From positions 1-10,687 of the forward strand of contig WGSQ01000056.1 in the NCBI GenBank assembly GCA_014871605.1: a stretch of DNA of 10,687 bases. The letters run 5' to 3'. This stretch comes from Collinsella sp. GTDB lineage: Bacteria; Actinomycetota; Coriobacteriia; Coriobacteriales; Coriobacteriaceae. The notes beneath the pieces were generated by a model, which was not told where the DNA came from, ran no database searches, and was given only the letters and a program-made list of their open reading frames with translations. Each line of letters opens with the position of its first letter. Positions within the stretch are counted from its first letter, which is position 1. The translations under genes and the position numbers were made by a program. Positions 1 through 5,932 of this stretch are shown in pieces.

Positions 1-4
1 TTGA

Positions 5-40
5 GAAAAGTGGCGATTATTTCAACTTTTCTTTTGTTTT
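5..40 (+). terminator. Possible AT-rich hairpin followed by a T-tract
   Basis: AGAAAAGT (4-11) and ACTTTTCT (25-32) form an 8-bp inverted repeat with a 13-nt loop, followed on the plus strand by a T-rich run to position 40. It could terminate a plus-strand gene lying left of the window. The stem is AT-rich and the loop long, so it may be chance in an AT-rich spacer. The rest of 1-178 holds no convincing gene. Confidence 0.25.
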
Positions 41-144
41 GCCCATTTATCCATAATTCTGCGTATTTCTGTCGGTTTATGCAGTTTAGCCACTTTATTG
101 TGTGAAAGTATTGTTTCCGTTCTGTTACAAGCGTCCCTGCCCTG

Positions 145-165
145 AATAAAACGACCCCACCGGTC
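145..165 (-). terminator. Weak candidate terminator of the solute-binding protein gene
   Basis: Just downstream of the minus-strand stop codon at 179, the minus strand reads GACC, GGTGG (loop), GGTC, then GTTTTATT. The 4-bp stem plus U-rich tail has the order expected of an intrinsic terminator, but the stem is short. It is the only candidate in the 178 bases visible after the gene. Confidence 0.25.
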
Positions 166-178
166 TCGTTATATGCAC

Positions 179-1345
179 TTAGGCGGCGATGTACTTGCCG
201 TCCTGGATCACATAGGCTGTGGCGGGCTTTTCGACCTGGCCCTCGTCATTCCACGTCAGCTCGCCTGTCAGGCCCTCGATCTTGATCTTGCGCATGGCCT
301 TGGCAAGGTCGCCGGCAATGTCGGCACCGTCGGCCGAAATGTCAATCCCCGCCCTATCGATAGCCTCGGCGATGGCGTGGACGCAATCGTAAGCGTCGGC
401 GGCAAACTGGTTGGGCGTCTCGTCGTAGGCATCCTTATAGGCCTTGACGAAGTCGGCATTCTTCTCATCGTCAGCCGAAAACGGGGTCATGAGCAGTACG
501 CCCTCGGCAAGAGAGGTATCGAAGCCTTCCACAGAGAGCAGGCCGTCCATGCCGTCGGTACCCATGAGGGTCATGTCGTAACCCATGTCCTTGGCGTTCT
601 TGAGCAAAACGGACGCCGGCGTGTAGTAGATCGGCGCAAAGATGAGCGTGGCGCCGGCCTCCTTGGCCTTGGTGAGCTGGTTGGTAAAGCTCGTGGAGGA
701 GTCGTCCTTAAAGGTCTCGGTATCGACGATGTCGAGCTTGGACGCCTTGGCCTGCTCGGCAAAAGCGTCGGCAACGCCCGAGCTATACGTATCGCCGGAG
801 TTGTAGAACAGGGCGATCTTGGCATCCGCGTACTTCTCGGCCAAGAACTTCGCGGCGCTGGCGCCCATGGTGGGATCGGTGAAGCAAACCTGGAAAACCG
901 TGGTCTTATCCTTGGTAACGTCGAGCGACGAGGCCGAAGGCGTGACCATGAGCATATCGTCGGCAATCTCACCCGAGACAGCGACGGCGGCACCGGTGGT
1001 GACGGGGCCGACGAGCGCCTGCATGCCCCAGTCGCACAAGGTATTGAAGGCGTTGATGGCCTTCTCGCCGTCAGCGACGTCGTCCTCGGACTTAAGCGAG
1101 AGTTTGAGGTCCTTGGTCGAAAAATCCTTAGCGGCGAGCTTGGCACCCTTCTCGGCCGAAACGCCATAGGTTGCCGCGGCGCCGGTCAGAGGGCCGATGA
1201 CACCGATCTTGAAGGTCTTGCCGTCATCGGCGGAGCCGCCGTCCGAGCCACCCGACGAGCAACCAGCGAGTGCCGCGGTGCTACCGAACGCCGCGGCGCC
1301 AGCCAAGAAACTCCTGCGGTTAAGTACGTTGTTGATGCTAAACAT
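179..1345 (-). CDS. ABC transporter solute-binding lipoprotein, branched-chain amino acid (LivK/LivJ) type
   Basis: This is an extracytoplasmic binding protein of 388 residues, type-I periplasmic-binding fold (the Leu/Ile/Val-binding, Peripla_BP_6 family). It should capture a small amino acid or related ligand and deliver it to an ABC permease. The N-terminus has a twin-arginine motif (NRRSFLAG, residues 9-16), a hydrophobic stretch and a lipobox ALAGC with Cys29, so it looks like a Tat-exported lipoprotein anchored to the membrane. A Ser/Gly/Asp linker follows (30-43). The mature domain starts with KIGVIGPLTG (46-55), typical of the family; the ligand-side PSASS (136-140) and the hinge-region YNSGDTYSSG (181-190) also fit. 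I chose the ATG at 1345 because AAAAGGGGG lies 5 nt upstream and the signal peptide begins there; an upstream in-frame TTG at 1411 would put 22 odd residues before it. No permease or ATPase gene lies within the window. Family assignment is firm; the ligand is not knowable from sequence. Confidence 0.9.
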   Translation of the reverse strand: MFSINNVLNRRSFLAGAAAFGSTAALAGCSSGGSDGGSADDGKTFKIGVIGPLTGAAATYGVSAEKGAKLAAKDFSTKDLKLSLKSEDDVADGEKAINAFNTLCDWGMQALVGPVTTGAAVAVSGEIADDMLMVTPSASSLDVTKDKTTVFQVCFTDPTMGASAAKFLAEKYADAKIALFYNSGDTYSSGVADAFAEQAKASKLDIVDTETFKDDSSTSFTNQLTKAKEAGATLIFAPIYYTPASVLLKNAKDMGYDMTLMGTDGMDGLLSVEGFDTSLAEGVLLMTPFSADDEKNADFVKAYKDAYDETPNQFAADAYDCVHAIAEAIDRAGIDISADGADIAGDLAKAMRKIKIEGLTGELTWNDEGQVEKPATAYVIQDGKYIAA

Positions 1346-1350
1346 GGTGT

Positions 1351-1359
1351 CCCCCTTTT
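1351..1359 (-). promoter_or_regulatory. Ribosome binding site fixing the start of the solute-binding protein
   Basis: The minus strand reads AAAAGGGGG, then 5 nt, then ATG at 1345. This supports the ATG over the TTG at 1411. Confidence 0.7.
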
Positions 1360-1408
1360 CGCTGGCCGCGGTGCGGCCGTCTTGCGGTACAGGGCAAACC
1401 TTATGGTG

Positions 1409-1425
1409 CAAACGTTGACAGTTTG
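1409..1425. promoter_or_regulatory. Operator-like dyad in the divergent intergenic region
   Basis: CAAAC (1409-1413) and GTTTG (1421-1425) form an inverted repeat around GTTGACA, 64 bp upstream of the solute-binding protein start. The centre contains TTGACA, a perfect -35-like hexamer on the plus strand, but no good -10 follows it at 16-18 bp. It may be a regulator site or part of a promoter; the evidence is only the dyad and its position. Confidence 0.25.
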
Positions 1426-1535
1426 TTACGGAAGTTCGTTTGTAGCGAGCGTGTTTCCAATGTTTCCGCAGCGTTTCGGGGGTGGCGTTTTGTGCTGCTC
1501 CCGCTGCCAGGCAAGCACGCGCCCTCTGTTCACGC

Positions 1536-1541
1536 TAGAAT
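1536..1541 (+). promoter_or_regulatory. Candidate -10 element for hom
   Basis: TAGAAT matches the -10 consensus TATAAT at 5 of 6 positions and lies 54 bp upstream of the hom start. No clear -35 hexamer is seen about 17 bp upstream, so the call rests on the -10 alone. Transcription from here would leave a leader of roughly 45-50 nt. Confidence 0.3.
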
Positions 1542-1595
1542 GCACTCAACCTTTAAGCGGTTAATCCATCCATAAGATGCACGAAGGAGCTATCT

Positions 1596-2939
1596 ATGAG
1601 CGAACCCCTGCGCACCGTGAACGTCGGTCTGATCGGTCTGGGAACCGTCGGCGGCGGCGTGGCCCGTCTGATCAAGAGCCACCACGATGAGTACCTGGCA
1701 GCCTACGGCATCGACCTTAAGCTGACCCGCGCCTGCGCGCTTGCTTGGGAGCAGGCCGAGGCGGCAGGCATTGAGCGCGAGGCCTTTACGAGTGACTGGC
1801 ACGACGTCGTCACCGACCCCGCCGTCGACATCGTCGTCGAGCTGATCGGCGGCGAGCATCCCGCAACCGAGATATTCACCACCGCCTTCGAGAACGGCAA
1901 GCACGTCGTCTCTGCCAACAAGGCCCTGCTGGGCCGTCATGTCGAGACGCTCGCCGAGAAGGCGCGCGCGTGCGGCGTGCAGATTAAGTGCGAGGCCAGC
2001 TGCGGCGGCGGCATCCCCATTGTCAGCACGCTCGAGCACGACCTGGTGGGCAACAAGATCCTGACCATCGCAGGCATTCTCAACGGCACCACCAACTACA
2101 TCCTGTCGCGCATGGACGCCGAGGGCGCCGATTACGCTGACGTGCTCGCCGACGCCCAGGCAAAGGGCTATGCCGAGGCCGACCCGTCCGCCGACGTCGA
2201 CGGCTTCGACGCCGCCAGCAAGACGGCAATCCTCGCTTCCATCGGCTTTGGCACCCGCGTGACCACCGACGATGTCTACCAGCAGGGTATCCGTACCATC
2301 GGCGCCGAGGACATCGCCCAGGCCCGCGAGCTCGGCTACACCATCAAGCTGCTGGGCATCGCACGCAACACCGACGCCGGCGTCGACGTCCGTGTGCATC
2401 CCACGCTGATCCCCGCCGACCACATGCTTGCCAAGGTCAACGGCGCCATGAACGCTGTCTACGTGGTAGGCGACGCCGTGGGCGAGACCATGTTCTATGG
2501 TGCCGGCGCAGGCTCCTTCCCCACCGCAAGCGCCGTCGTGGGCGACATCCTGTCGCTCTCCGAACAGATCAGCCGCGGCGTGGCTCCGCTGCCCGAGATT
2601 GAACCCTATGGTCACAACCTCGCCTTTAAGCCCATGGACGAGCTCCAGACCAAGTACTATGTGCGCCTGAAGGTCGCCGACCGCGTGGGCGCCCTGTCCG
2701 AGACGGTCGACATCTTTGCCAAGCACAACATCTCGATCTCGCTCATCAACCAGGTCGAGGACGGCAAGTCGGACGTCAGCGATGCCTGCTCGGTCATCTT
2801 CCTGACGCACCGCGCGCTCGAGAAGGACGTCCAGGCTGCCGCCGCCGAGCTTGCCAGCGTCGACTGCGTGGCCGAGGTCGCCAACGTCCTGCGCATCGAG
2901 GACGTCGAGGCATGGACCGAAGGCGTCATGGCCAACTAA
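1596..2939 (+). CDS. hom: Homoserine dehydrogenase with C-terminal ACT domain
   Basis: The enzyme reduces L-aspartate 4-semialdehyde to L-homoserine with NAD(P)H, the branch point towards threonine and methionine, in the cytoplasm. It has 447 residues, the usual length for the monofunctional ACT-containing form (no aspartokinase domain). The Rossmann motif GLIGLGTVGGG is at residues 11-21. SANKALLG places Lys109 at the family's first catalytic lysine, and GYAEADPSAD followed by VDGFDAASKT (191-210) carries Glu194, Asp205 and Lys209, which by family knowledge bind homoserine and serve catalysis. CGGGIP (136-141) and LNGTTNYIL (162-170) are also characteristic. From about residue 355, KYYVRLKVADRVGALSETV opens an ACT domain, which suggests feedback control, commonly by threonine. 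The start is supported by GAAGGAG 6 nt upstream. No thrB or thrC is adjacent; a strong terminator follows at once, so the gene appears to be transcribed alone. Confidence 0.96.
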   Translation: MSEPLRTVNVGLIGLGTVGGGVARLIKSHHDEYLAAYGIDLKLTRACALAWEQAEAAGIEREAFTSDWHDVVTDPAVDIVVELIGGEHPATEIFTTAFENGKHVVSANKALLGRHVETLAEKARACGVQIKCEASCGGGIPIVSTLEHDLVGNKILTIAGILNGTTNYILSRMDAEGADYADVLADAQAKGYAEADPSADVDGFDAASKTAILASIGFGTRVTTDDVYQQGIRTIGAEDIAQARELGYTIKLLGIARNTDAGVDVRVHPTLIPADHMLAKVNGAMNAVYVVGDAVGETMFYGAGAGSFPTASAVVGDILSLSEQISRGVAPLPEIEPYGHNLAFKPMDELQTKYYVRLKVADRVGALSETVDIFAKHNISISLINQVEDGKSDVSDACSVIFLTHRALEKDVQAAAAELASVDCVAEVANVLRIEDVEAWTEGVMAN

Positions 2940-2970
2940 CCCAACGCTCGCCTAGCAATACGCGCCTTGA

Positions 2971-3004
2971 GGGCTCCCGTCCGATGTGGGACGGGAGCCC
3001 TTTT
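2971..3004 (+). terminator. Strong intrinsic terminator after hom
   Basis: GGGCTCCCGTCC (2971-2982) pairs perfectly with GGACGGGAGCCC (2989-3000) around the 6-nt loop GATGTG, followed by TTTT. The 12-bp GC-rich stem lies 31 bp after the hom stop and separates hom from the SDR gene. Confidence 0.93.
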
Positions 3005-3140
3005 GTCACCCGCCCTAAGCACAACGGCAGAGCATATTTGCGCGAGCCGCTCATCGGTAACGCGGGCTACCGTTCACCGATATGCAAACGCGACCGATTC
3101 CGGCTACCGCTACGCTGTGCTGCGAATGTCCGCCCGCGAT

Positions 3141-3147
3141 GAGAGGA
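3141..3147 (+). promoter_or_regulatory. Ribosome binding site fixing the start of the SDR gene
   Basis: GAGAGGA lies 6 nt before the ATG at 3154. Starting there gives the classical SDR N-terminus (MLLEGKKAIITGG). Upstream in-frame ATGs at 3082 and 3139 would add residues not found in this family. Confidence 0.7.
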
Positions 3148-3153
3148 AGCACC

Positions 3154-3903
3154 ATGTTGCTCGAGGGCAAGAAAGCAATCATCACCGGAGGCACGCGCGG
3201 TATCGGCTATGCCATCGCCTGCCGTTTTATCGAGGAAGGCGCTGCCGTCACTGTCTTTGGCTCGCGCCAGGAGACTGCCGACGCGGCCGTTGAGAAGCTG
3301 GCAGCCGCCTATCCCGACGCCAAGGTCTGGGGCCGCTCCTGCGACATCACCTCGCTCGAAGCCGTGACCGAGGCCTTTACCCAGGCTGCCGCCGACATGG
3401 GCGGCTTGGACACGGTCGTCAACAATGCCGGCATCTCCCAGCGCTCGCCGCTCCTTAACTATACGGCCGAGGAGTTCGCAAAGGTCATGGACCTCAACGT
3501 CGTCGCCGTCTTTAACGGTCACCAAGCTGCCGCCAAGATCATGACCGAGGCCGGCCACGGCGGCACCATCACTACCACAAGCTCGATGGTCGCCAAGTAC
3601 GGCCAGCCCTCTGGCGTCGGTTACCCCACGTCCAAATTTGCCGTCAACGGCATGGTCCAGTCGCTCTCGCGCGAGCTCGCCCCCATGGGTATTCGCGTCA
3701 ATGCCGTCGCACCCGGCGTAACCAAAACCGATATGGTCGCCAACCTGCCCGAAGAGGTTATTAAGCCCATCGTCGCCACCATTCCGCTGGGTCGCATGGG
3801 CGAGCCCGAGGATGTCGCCAACGCCTTTGTTTTCCTGGCGAGCGACATGTCCTCCTACGTCACGGGCGCCGTGCTCCCCGTCGACGGAGCCGCCCGCTCT
3901 TAA
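3154..3903 (+). CDS. Short-chain dehydrogenase/reductase (classical SDR, FabG-like)
   Basis: This 249-residue cytoplasmic NAD(P)-dependent oxidoreductase has the standard length and full motif set of a classical SDR. The cofactor motif TGGTRGIG is at residues 11-18, NNAG at 90-93, Asn115 in the DLNV segment, Ser144, and the YPTSK active site with Tyr157 and Lys161. VAPGVTKTDM (185-194) and the C-terminal YVTGAVLPVDG follow the same pattern. Arg15 inside the glycine motif and Arg38 after the second strand (FGSR) favour NADP(H). The substrate cannot be read from sequence: a 3-oxoacyl-ACP reductase, a polyol or sugar dehydrogenase, or a hydroxysteroid dehydrogenase (an activity known among gut Coriobacteriia) are all possible, and no fatty-acid or sugar gene lies beside it to decide. 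It is flanked by terminators on both sides (2971-3004 and 3952-3994), so it is probably monocistronic. Confidence 0.9.
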   Translation: MLLEGKKAIITGGTRGIGYAIACRFIEEGAAVTVFGSRQETADAAVEKLAAAYPDAKVWGRSCDITSLEAVTEAFTQAAADMGGLDTVVNNAGISQRSPLLNYTAEEFAKVMDLNVVAVFNGHQAAAKIMTEAGHGGTITTTSSMVAKYGQPSGVGYPTSKFAVNGMVQSLSRELAPMGIRVNAVAPGVTKTDMVANLPEEVIKPIVATIPLGRMGEPEDVANAFVFLASDMSSYVTGAVLPVDGAARS

Positions 3904-3951
3904 AGATCGCAAGCCACGACTTCGAGCCTCCACGGAGCCCAACGCAAAAGG

Positions 3952-3994
3952 CGCGCTGTCTGCATCAACCGCAGGCAGCGCGTCTTCTTCTATT
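3952..3994 (+). terminator. Intrinsic terminator after the SDR gene, possibly bidirectional
   Basis: CGCGCTGTCTGC (3952-3963) pairs with GCAGGCAGCGCG (3971-3982) as 11 Watson-Crick pairs plus one T-G wobble, with the 7-nt loop ATCAACC. A T-rich tail TCTTCTTCTATT follows. On the other strand the stem is followed by a TTTT run (3946-3949), so it may also stop transcripts coming from the antiporter side. Confidence 0.85.
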
Positions 3995-4000
3995 CGAAAA

Positions 4001-4170
4001 GGAAACTGCGTCCCATAATTCCGGCTCAGAATGGGATGCGCTTTCCCTAACGAGCCTCTCGCGGAAACTGCATCCCACTCTGAGCGCCCATTCCGGGACA
4101 CAGTTTCCCAACGGCCCCCGTTTCGGAAACCACATCCCGTTCCGAGCCTTCAAAGCGGGACTCGGCTTCC
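4001..4170. repeat. Array of three 46-bp imperfect palindromes with 16-bp linkers (REP-like)
   Basis: Six 14-bp arms alternate in orientation: GGAAACTGCGTCCC (4001), GGGATGCGCTTTCC (4033), GGAAACTGCATCCC (4063), GGGACACAGTTTCC (4095), GGAAACCACATCCC (4125) and GGGACTCGGCTTCC (4157). Each pair encloses exactly 18 bp and the pairs are separated by exactly 16 bp, giving a 62-bp period. The units are 4001-4046, 4063-4108 and 4125-4170. The 18-bp centres share GCTCRGARY when unit 1 is read on the plus strand and units 2 and 3 on the minus strand, so the units are homologous and lie in mixed orientation. The array ends 15 bp from the antiporter stop codon, in that gene's 3' untranslated region. The layout resembles REP/BIME palindromic repeats; no associated transposase is present in the window. 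Confidence 0.9.
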
Positions 4171-4185
4171 CCGAGAGAGTATCGA

Positions 4186-5748
4186 CTACTTGCCGTCGTC
4201 GTCCTCGGCTTCTTCTCTTGCATAGAGCTCCAGCATGCGACGGCGGTATTCGCGCACGGCGAGCTTGGCGCGCTCCAGGCGGCGACGCTCGCGCGGGGTC
4301 AGCTCGGACGGGTCGACCTCATCACCATAGGTCTTATCGGCAAGAAGATGTGCCGCGTCCACAATACGGGCATCGATATGGCCGCTCGCCGCCTCGGCGG
4401 AAAGACGCTCGGCAATCGTATCGAGCGTAGGCAAGCCCTCGAATACGCGACCATGGCCATGCGAGGTCAGCAGCTCGTGCTCGCGTGCGAGCAGGCTCGC
4501 CAAATCGTGATGGGCGCGCAGGATGTCGAGCGCATCGGATGGATGCTCGGCAACCTCTGCCACGGCAGCGACCGGTGCGGCGTCGACCACGCGGTAGAAG
4601 AGCTGCGCGAGCAATGGCATCAAGAACACCGTGATGGCACCGGCGGCAACCATGACCGACGCAATATCTTGCGACAGCGCGCCCGCGTTGACGGCAACAC
4701 TCGTCACGGCAACGATGATCGGCAGGGCCGTGGTGCAGTACAGGGCCACGGTAATACGACCATACGCCGACACATCGCGCGTCGCAGGACAAATGCTCAT
4801 AGAGATGAGAATGGGCACGGCGCGAATGATCAGCAACGCCACGATAAAGCCTGCGAGCAGCCCGGGGCGCGACGCCACGGCCGTCAGGTCGATCTTTGCG
4901 CCCGATACGGTAAAGAATACCGGAATCAAAAAGCCGTAGGCCAGGCCATCGAGCTTGGTCTCGAGCGTATGGTTGCCCTCGGGGATGATATAGCGCAGGA
5001 CAAAGCCGGCGGCAAAAGAACCCAACACGATGTCGAGATCAAAGACGGCCGAGAACGCCACGAGCGTGACCAGGATGAGCACCGTCAGGCGCACGAAGGT
5101 CTGCGACGTGGTATCGGCGCGCTCCTCAACAAACGCAAAGAAGCGGCTGCCGACGCGCTTGGAGCGGCTCGGGACCACGGCCAGCAACACGCAAACCACC
5201 GCAAACAAGCCAAGGATAACGAGCGTTTGGATGCCAGTGCGGGCAGACAACAGCACCGACATGGCGAGCACGGGACCGAGCTCGCCCCAAGTGCCATACG
5301 CGAGAATCGAGTCGCCCACGCGCGTGCCGGTGAGCGAGCGCTCACGCATGATGGGCACGAGCGTACCGAGCGCCGTCGAAGTGAGGGCAAGCGTCACGGC
5401 GATACCGTCGAAATGGCTGACCGAGAACCACGGGGTAAAGCGCACGGCAAACCAGGCGATACCAAACGTGACGACCCACGTCGCCAAGCCGTAGCGCCCC
5501 TCGACGCCCGTGATGCTCTTGGGGTCGATCTCAAAGCCGGCAAGCAGGAACAAAAAGGCCAGGCCCAGCTCGGACACAAGCGAGACCTCGGCATCTACAT
5601 GGATGACGCCGAGCATATGGGGTCCCAGCACCGCGCCGAGCACGAGCAAAAAGACCGTCTCGGGAACGGGTTTTCCGGGAATCGCCGAGGCGATAAAAGG
5701 ACTCGCAAAGGCTACGAGTGCGATGATGGCGAGCGAAACGAATGCCAT
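4186..5748 (-). CDS. Cation:proton antiporter, CPA2 (Na_H_Exchanger) family
   Basis: This 520-residue integral membrane protein should exchange Na+ or K+ for protons and so help control ion balance and pH. Residues 1-385 hold about 12-13 hydrophobic segments, for example near 3-23, 30-50, 56-74, 86-104, 113-134, 152-168, 172-192, 218-254, 268-284, 296-318, 330-356 and 361-386. Family marks include FLLAGFEIDPKSI (66-79), ALTSTALGTLVPIM (121-134) and the DSILAYGTWGELGPV segment (146-160); Glu156 stands where many relatives carry the ion-binding Asp (my alignment by eye). Residues 387-520 form a charged, helix-rich cytoplasmic tail ending in an acidic EEAEDDDGK. No nucleotide-binding RCK/TrkA_N domain follows, unlike KefB/KefC. 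The start is supported by GAAAGG 6 nt upstream. It is divergent from purL, with 184 bp between them. The transported ion is not known. Confidence 0.9.
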   Translation of the reverse strand: MAFVSLAIIALVAFASPFIASAIPGKPVPETVFLLVLGAVLGPHMLGVIHVDAEVSLVSELGLAFLFLLAGFEIDPKSITGVEGRYGLATWVVTFGIAWFAVRFTPWFSVSHFDGIAVTLALTSTALGTLVPIMRERSLTGTRVGDSILAYGTWGELGPVLAMSVLLSARTGIQTLVILGLFAVVCVLLAVVPSRSKRVGSRFFAFVEERADTTSQTFVRLTVLILVTLVAFSAVFDLDIVLGSFAAGFVLRYIIPEGNHTLETKLDGLAYGFLIPVFFTVSGAKIDLTAVASRPGLLAGFIVALLIIRAVPILISMSICPATRDVSAYGRITVALYCTTALPIIVAVTSVAVNAGALSQDIASVMVAAGAITVFLMPLLAQLFYRVVDAAPVAAVAEVAEHPSDALDILRAHHDLASLLAREHELLTSHGHGRVFEGLPTLDTIAERLSAEAASGHIDARIVDAAHLLADKTYGDEVDPSELTPRERRRLERAKLAVREYRRRMLELYAREEAEDDDGK

Positions 5749-5817
5749 GTGATGCCTTTCTCTTGATTGCGCATCACTGTAGCACCCTCGCCGTCCTCAA
5801 CGCGCCGCGAGCTGTCG

Positions 5818-5824
5818 TATCATA
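5818..5824. promoter_or_regulatory. Candidate overlapping divergent -10 elements (antiporter / purL)
   Basis: TATCATA reads as TATCAT on the plus strand (towards purL) and TATGAT on the minus strand (towards the antiporter), each matching TATAAT at 5 of 6 positions. No good -35 partner is seen on either strand. A further minus-strand TACAGT (5776-5781) is another option for the antiporter. The 184-bp spacer holds no recognisable purine riboswitch. Confidence 0.25.
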
Positions 5825-5916
5825 GTGAGGTTTACAAACATGTGGCTCAAGGCGACCGCAGGGCAGACCCCGCAAACCGACCGCTGCCGCATACCGTACC
5901 GTACGCCCAACCGATC

Positions 5917-5929
5917 AGGAAGGCAGGAA
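5917..5929 (+). promoter_or_regulatory. Ribosome binding site fixing the purL start
   Basis: AGGAAGGCAGGAA lies just before the ATG at 5933 and contains two purine-rich Shine-Dalgarno options. It supports the start that gives MVSRIYVEKK, the normal N-terminus of this PurL type, over an in-frame GTG at 5825 that would add 36 unrelated residues. Confidence 0.65.
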
Positions 5930-5932
5930 CCA

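Noticed and set aside
173..1564. A 463-codon open frame on the plus strand opposite the solute-binding protein
   Set aside because: It is the antisense of a gene with full signal peptide and family motifs, has low-complexity composition and no plausible ribosome site.
1590..2810. A 406-codon open frame on the minus strand opposite hom
   Set aside because: Antisense of a gene with every catalytic motif intact; composition typical of a high-GC shadow.
4001..4170. CRISPR array
   Set aside because: The repeats alternate in orientation, are only 14 bp per arm and vary; CRISPR repeats are direct and nearly identical. The centres are homologous to one another rather than unique spacers, and no cas gene is present.
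4001..4170. Short protein-coding frames across the palindromic array
   Set aside because: The 62-bp period is not a multiple of three, so repeated peptides shift frame between units; the frames have no convincing ribosome site.
4348..5766. A 472-codon open frame on the plus strand opposite the antiporter
   Set aside because: It is very rich in Arg, His, Asp and Gln, as expected from the complement of membrane-protein codons, and has no domain.
5825..5932. N-terminal extension of PurL from a GTG at 5825
   Set aside because: The 36 extra residues do not resemble the PurL N-terminus, while the ATG at 5933 has a good ribosome site and gives the family's usual beginning.
5749..5932. Purine riboswitch or similar leader RNA upstream of purL
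   Set aside because: I could not find the paired-loop layout or conserved junction of a purine or PRPP/ppGpp riboswitch in these 184 bases; only weak hairpins are visible.
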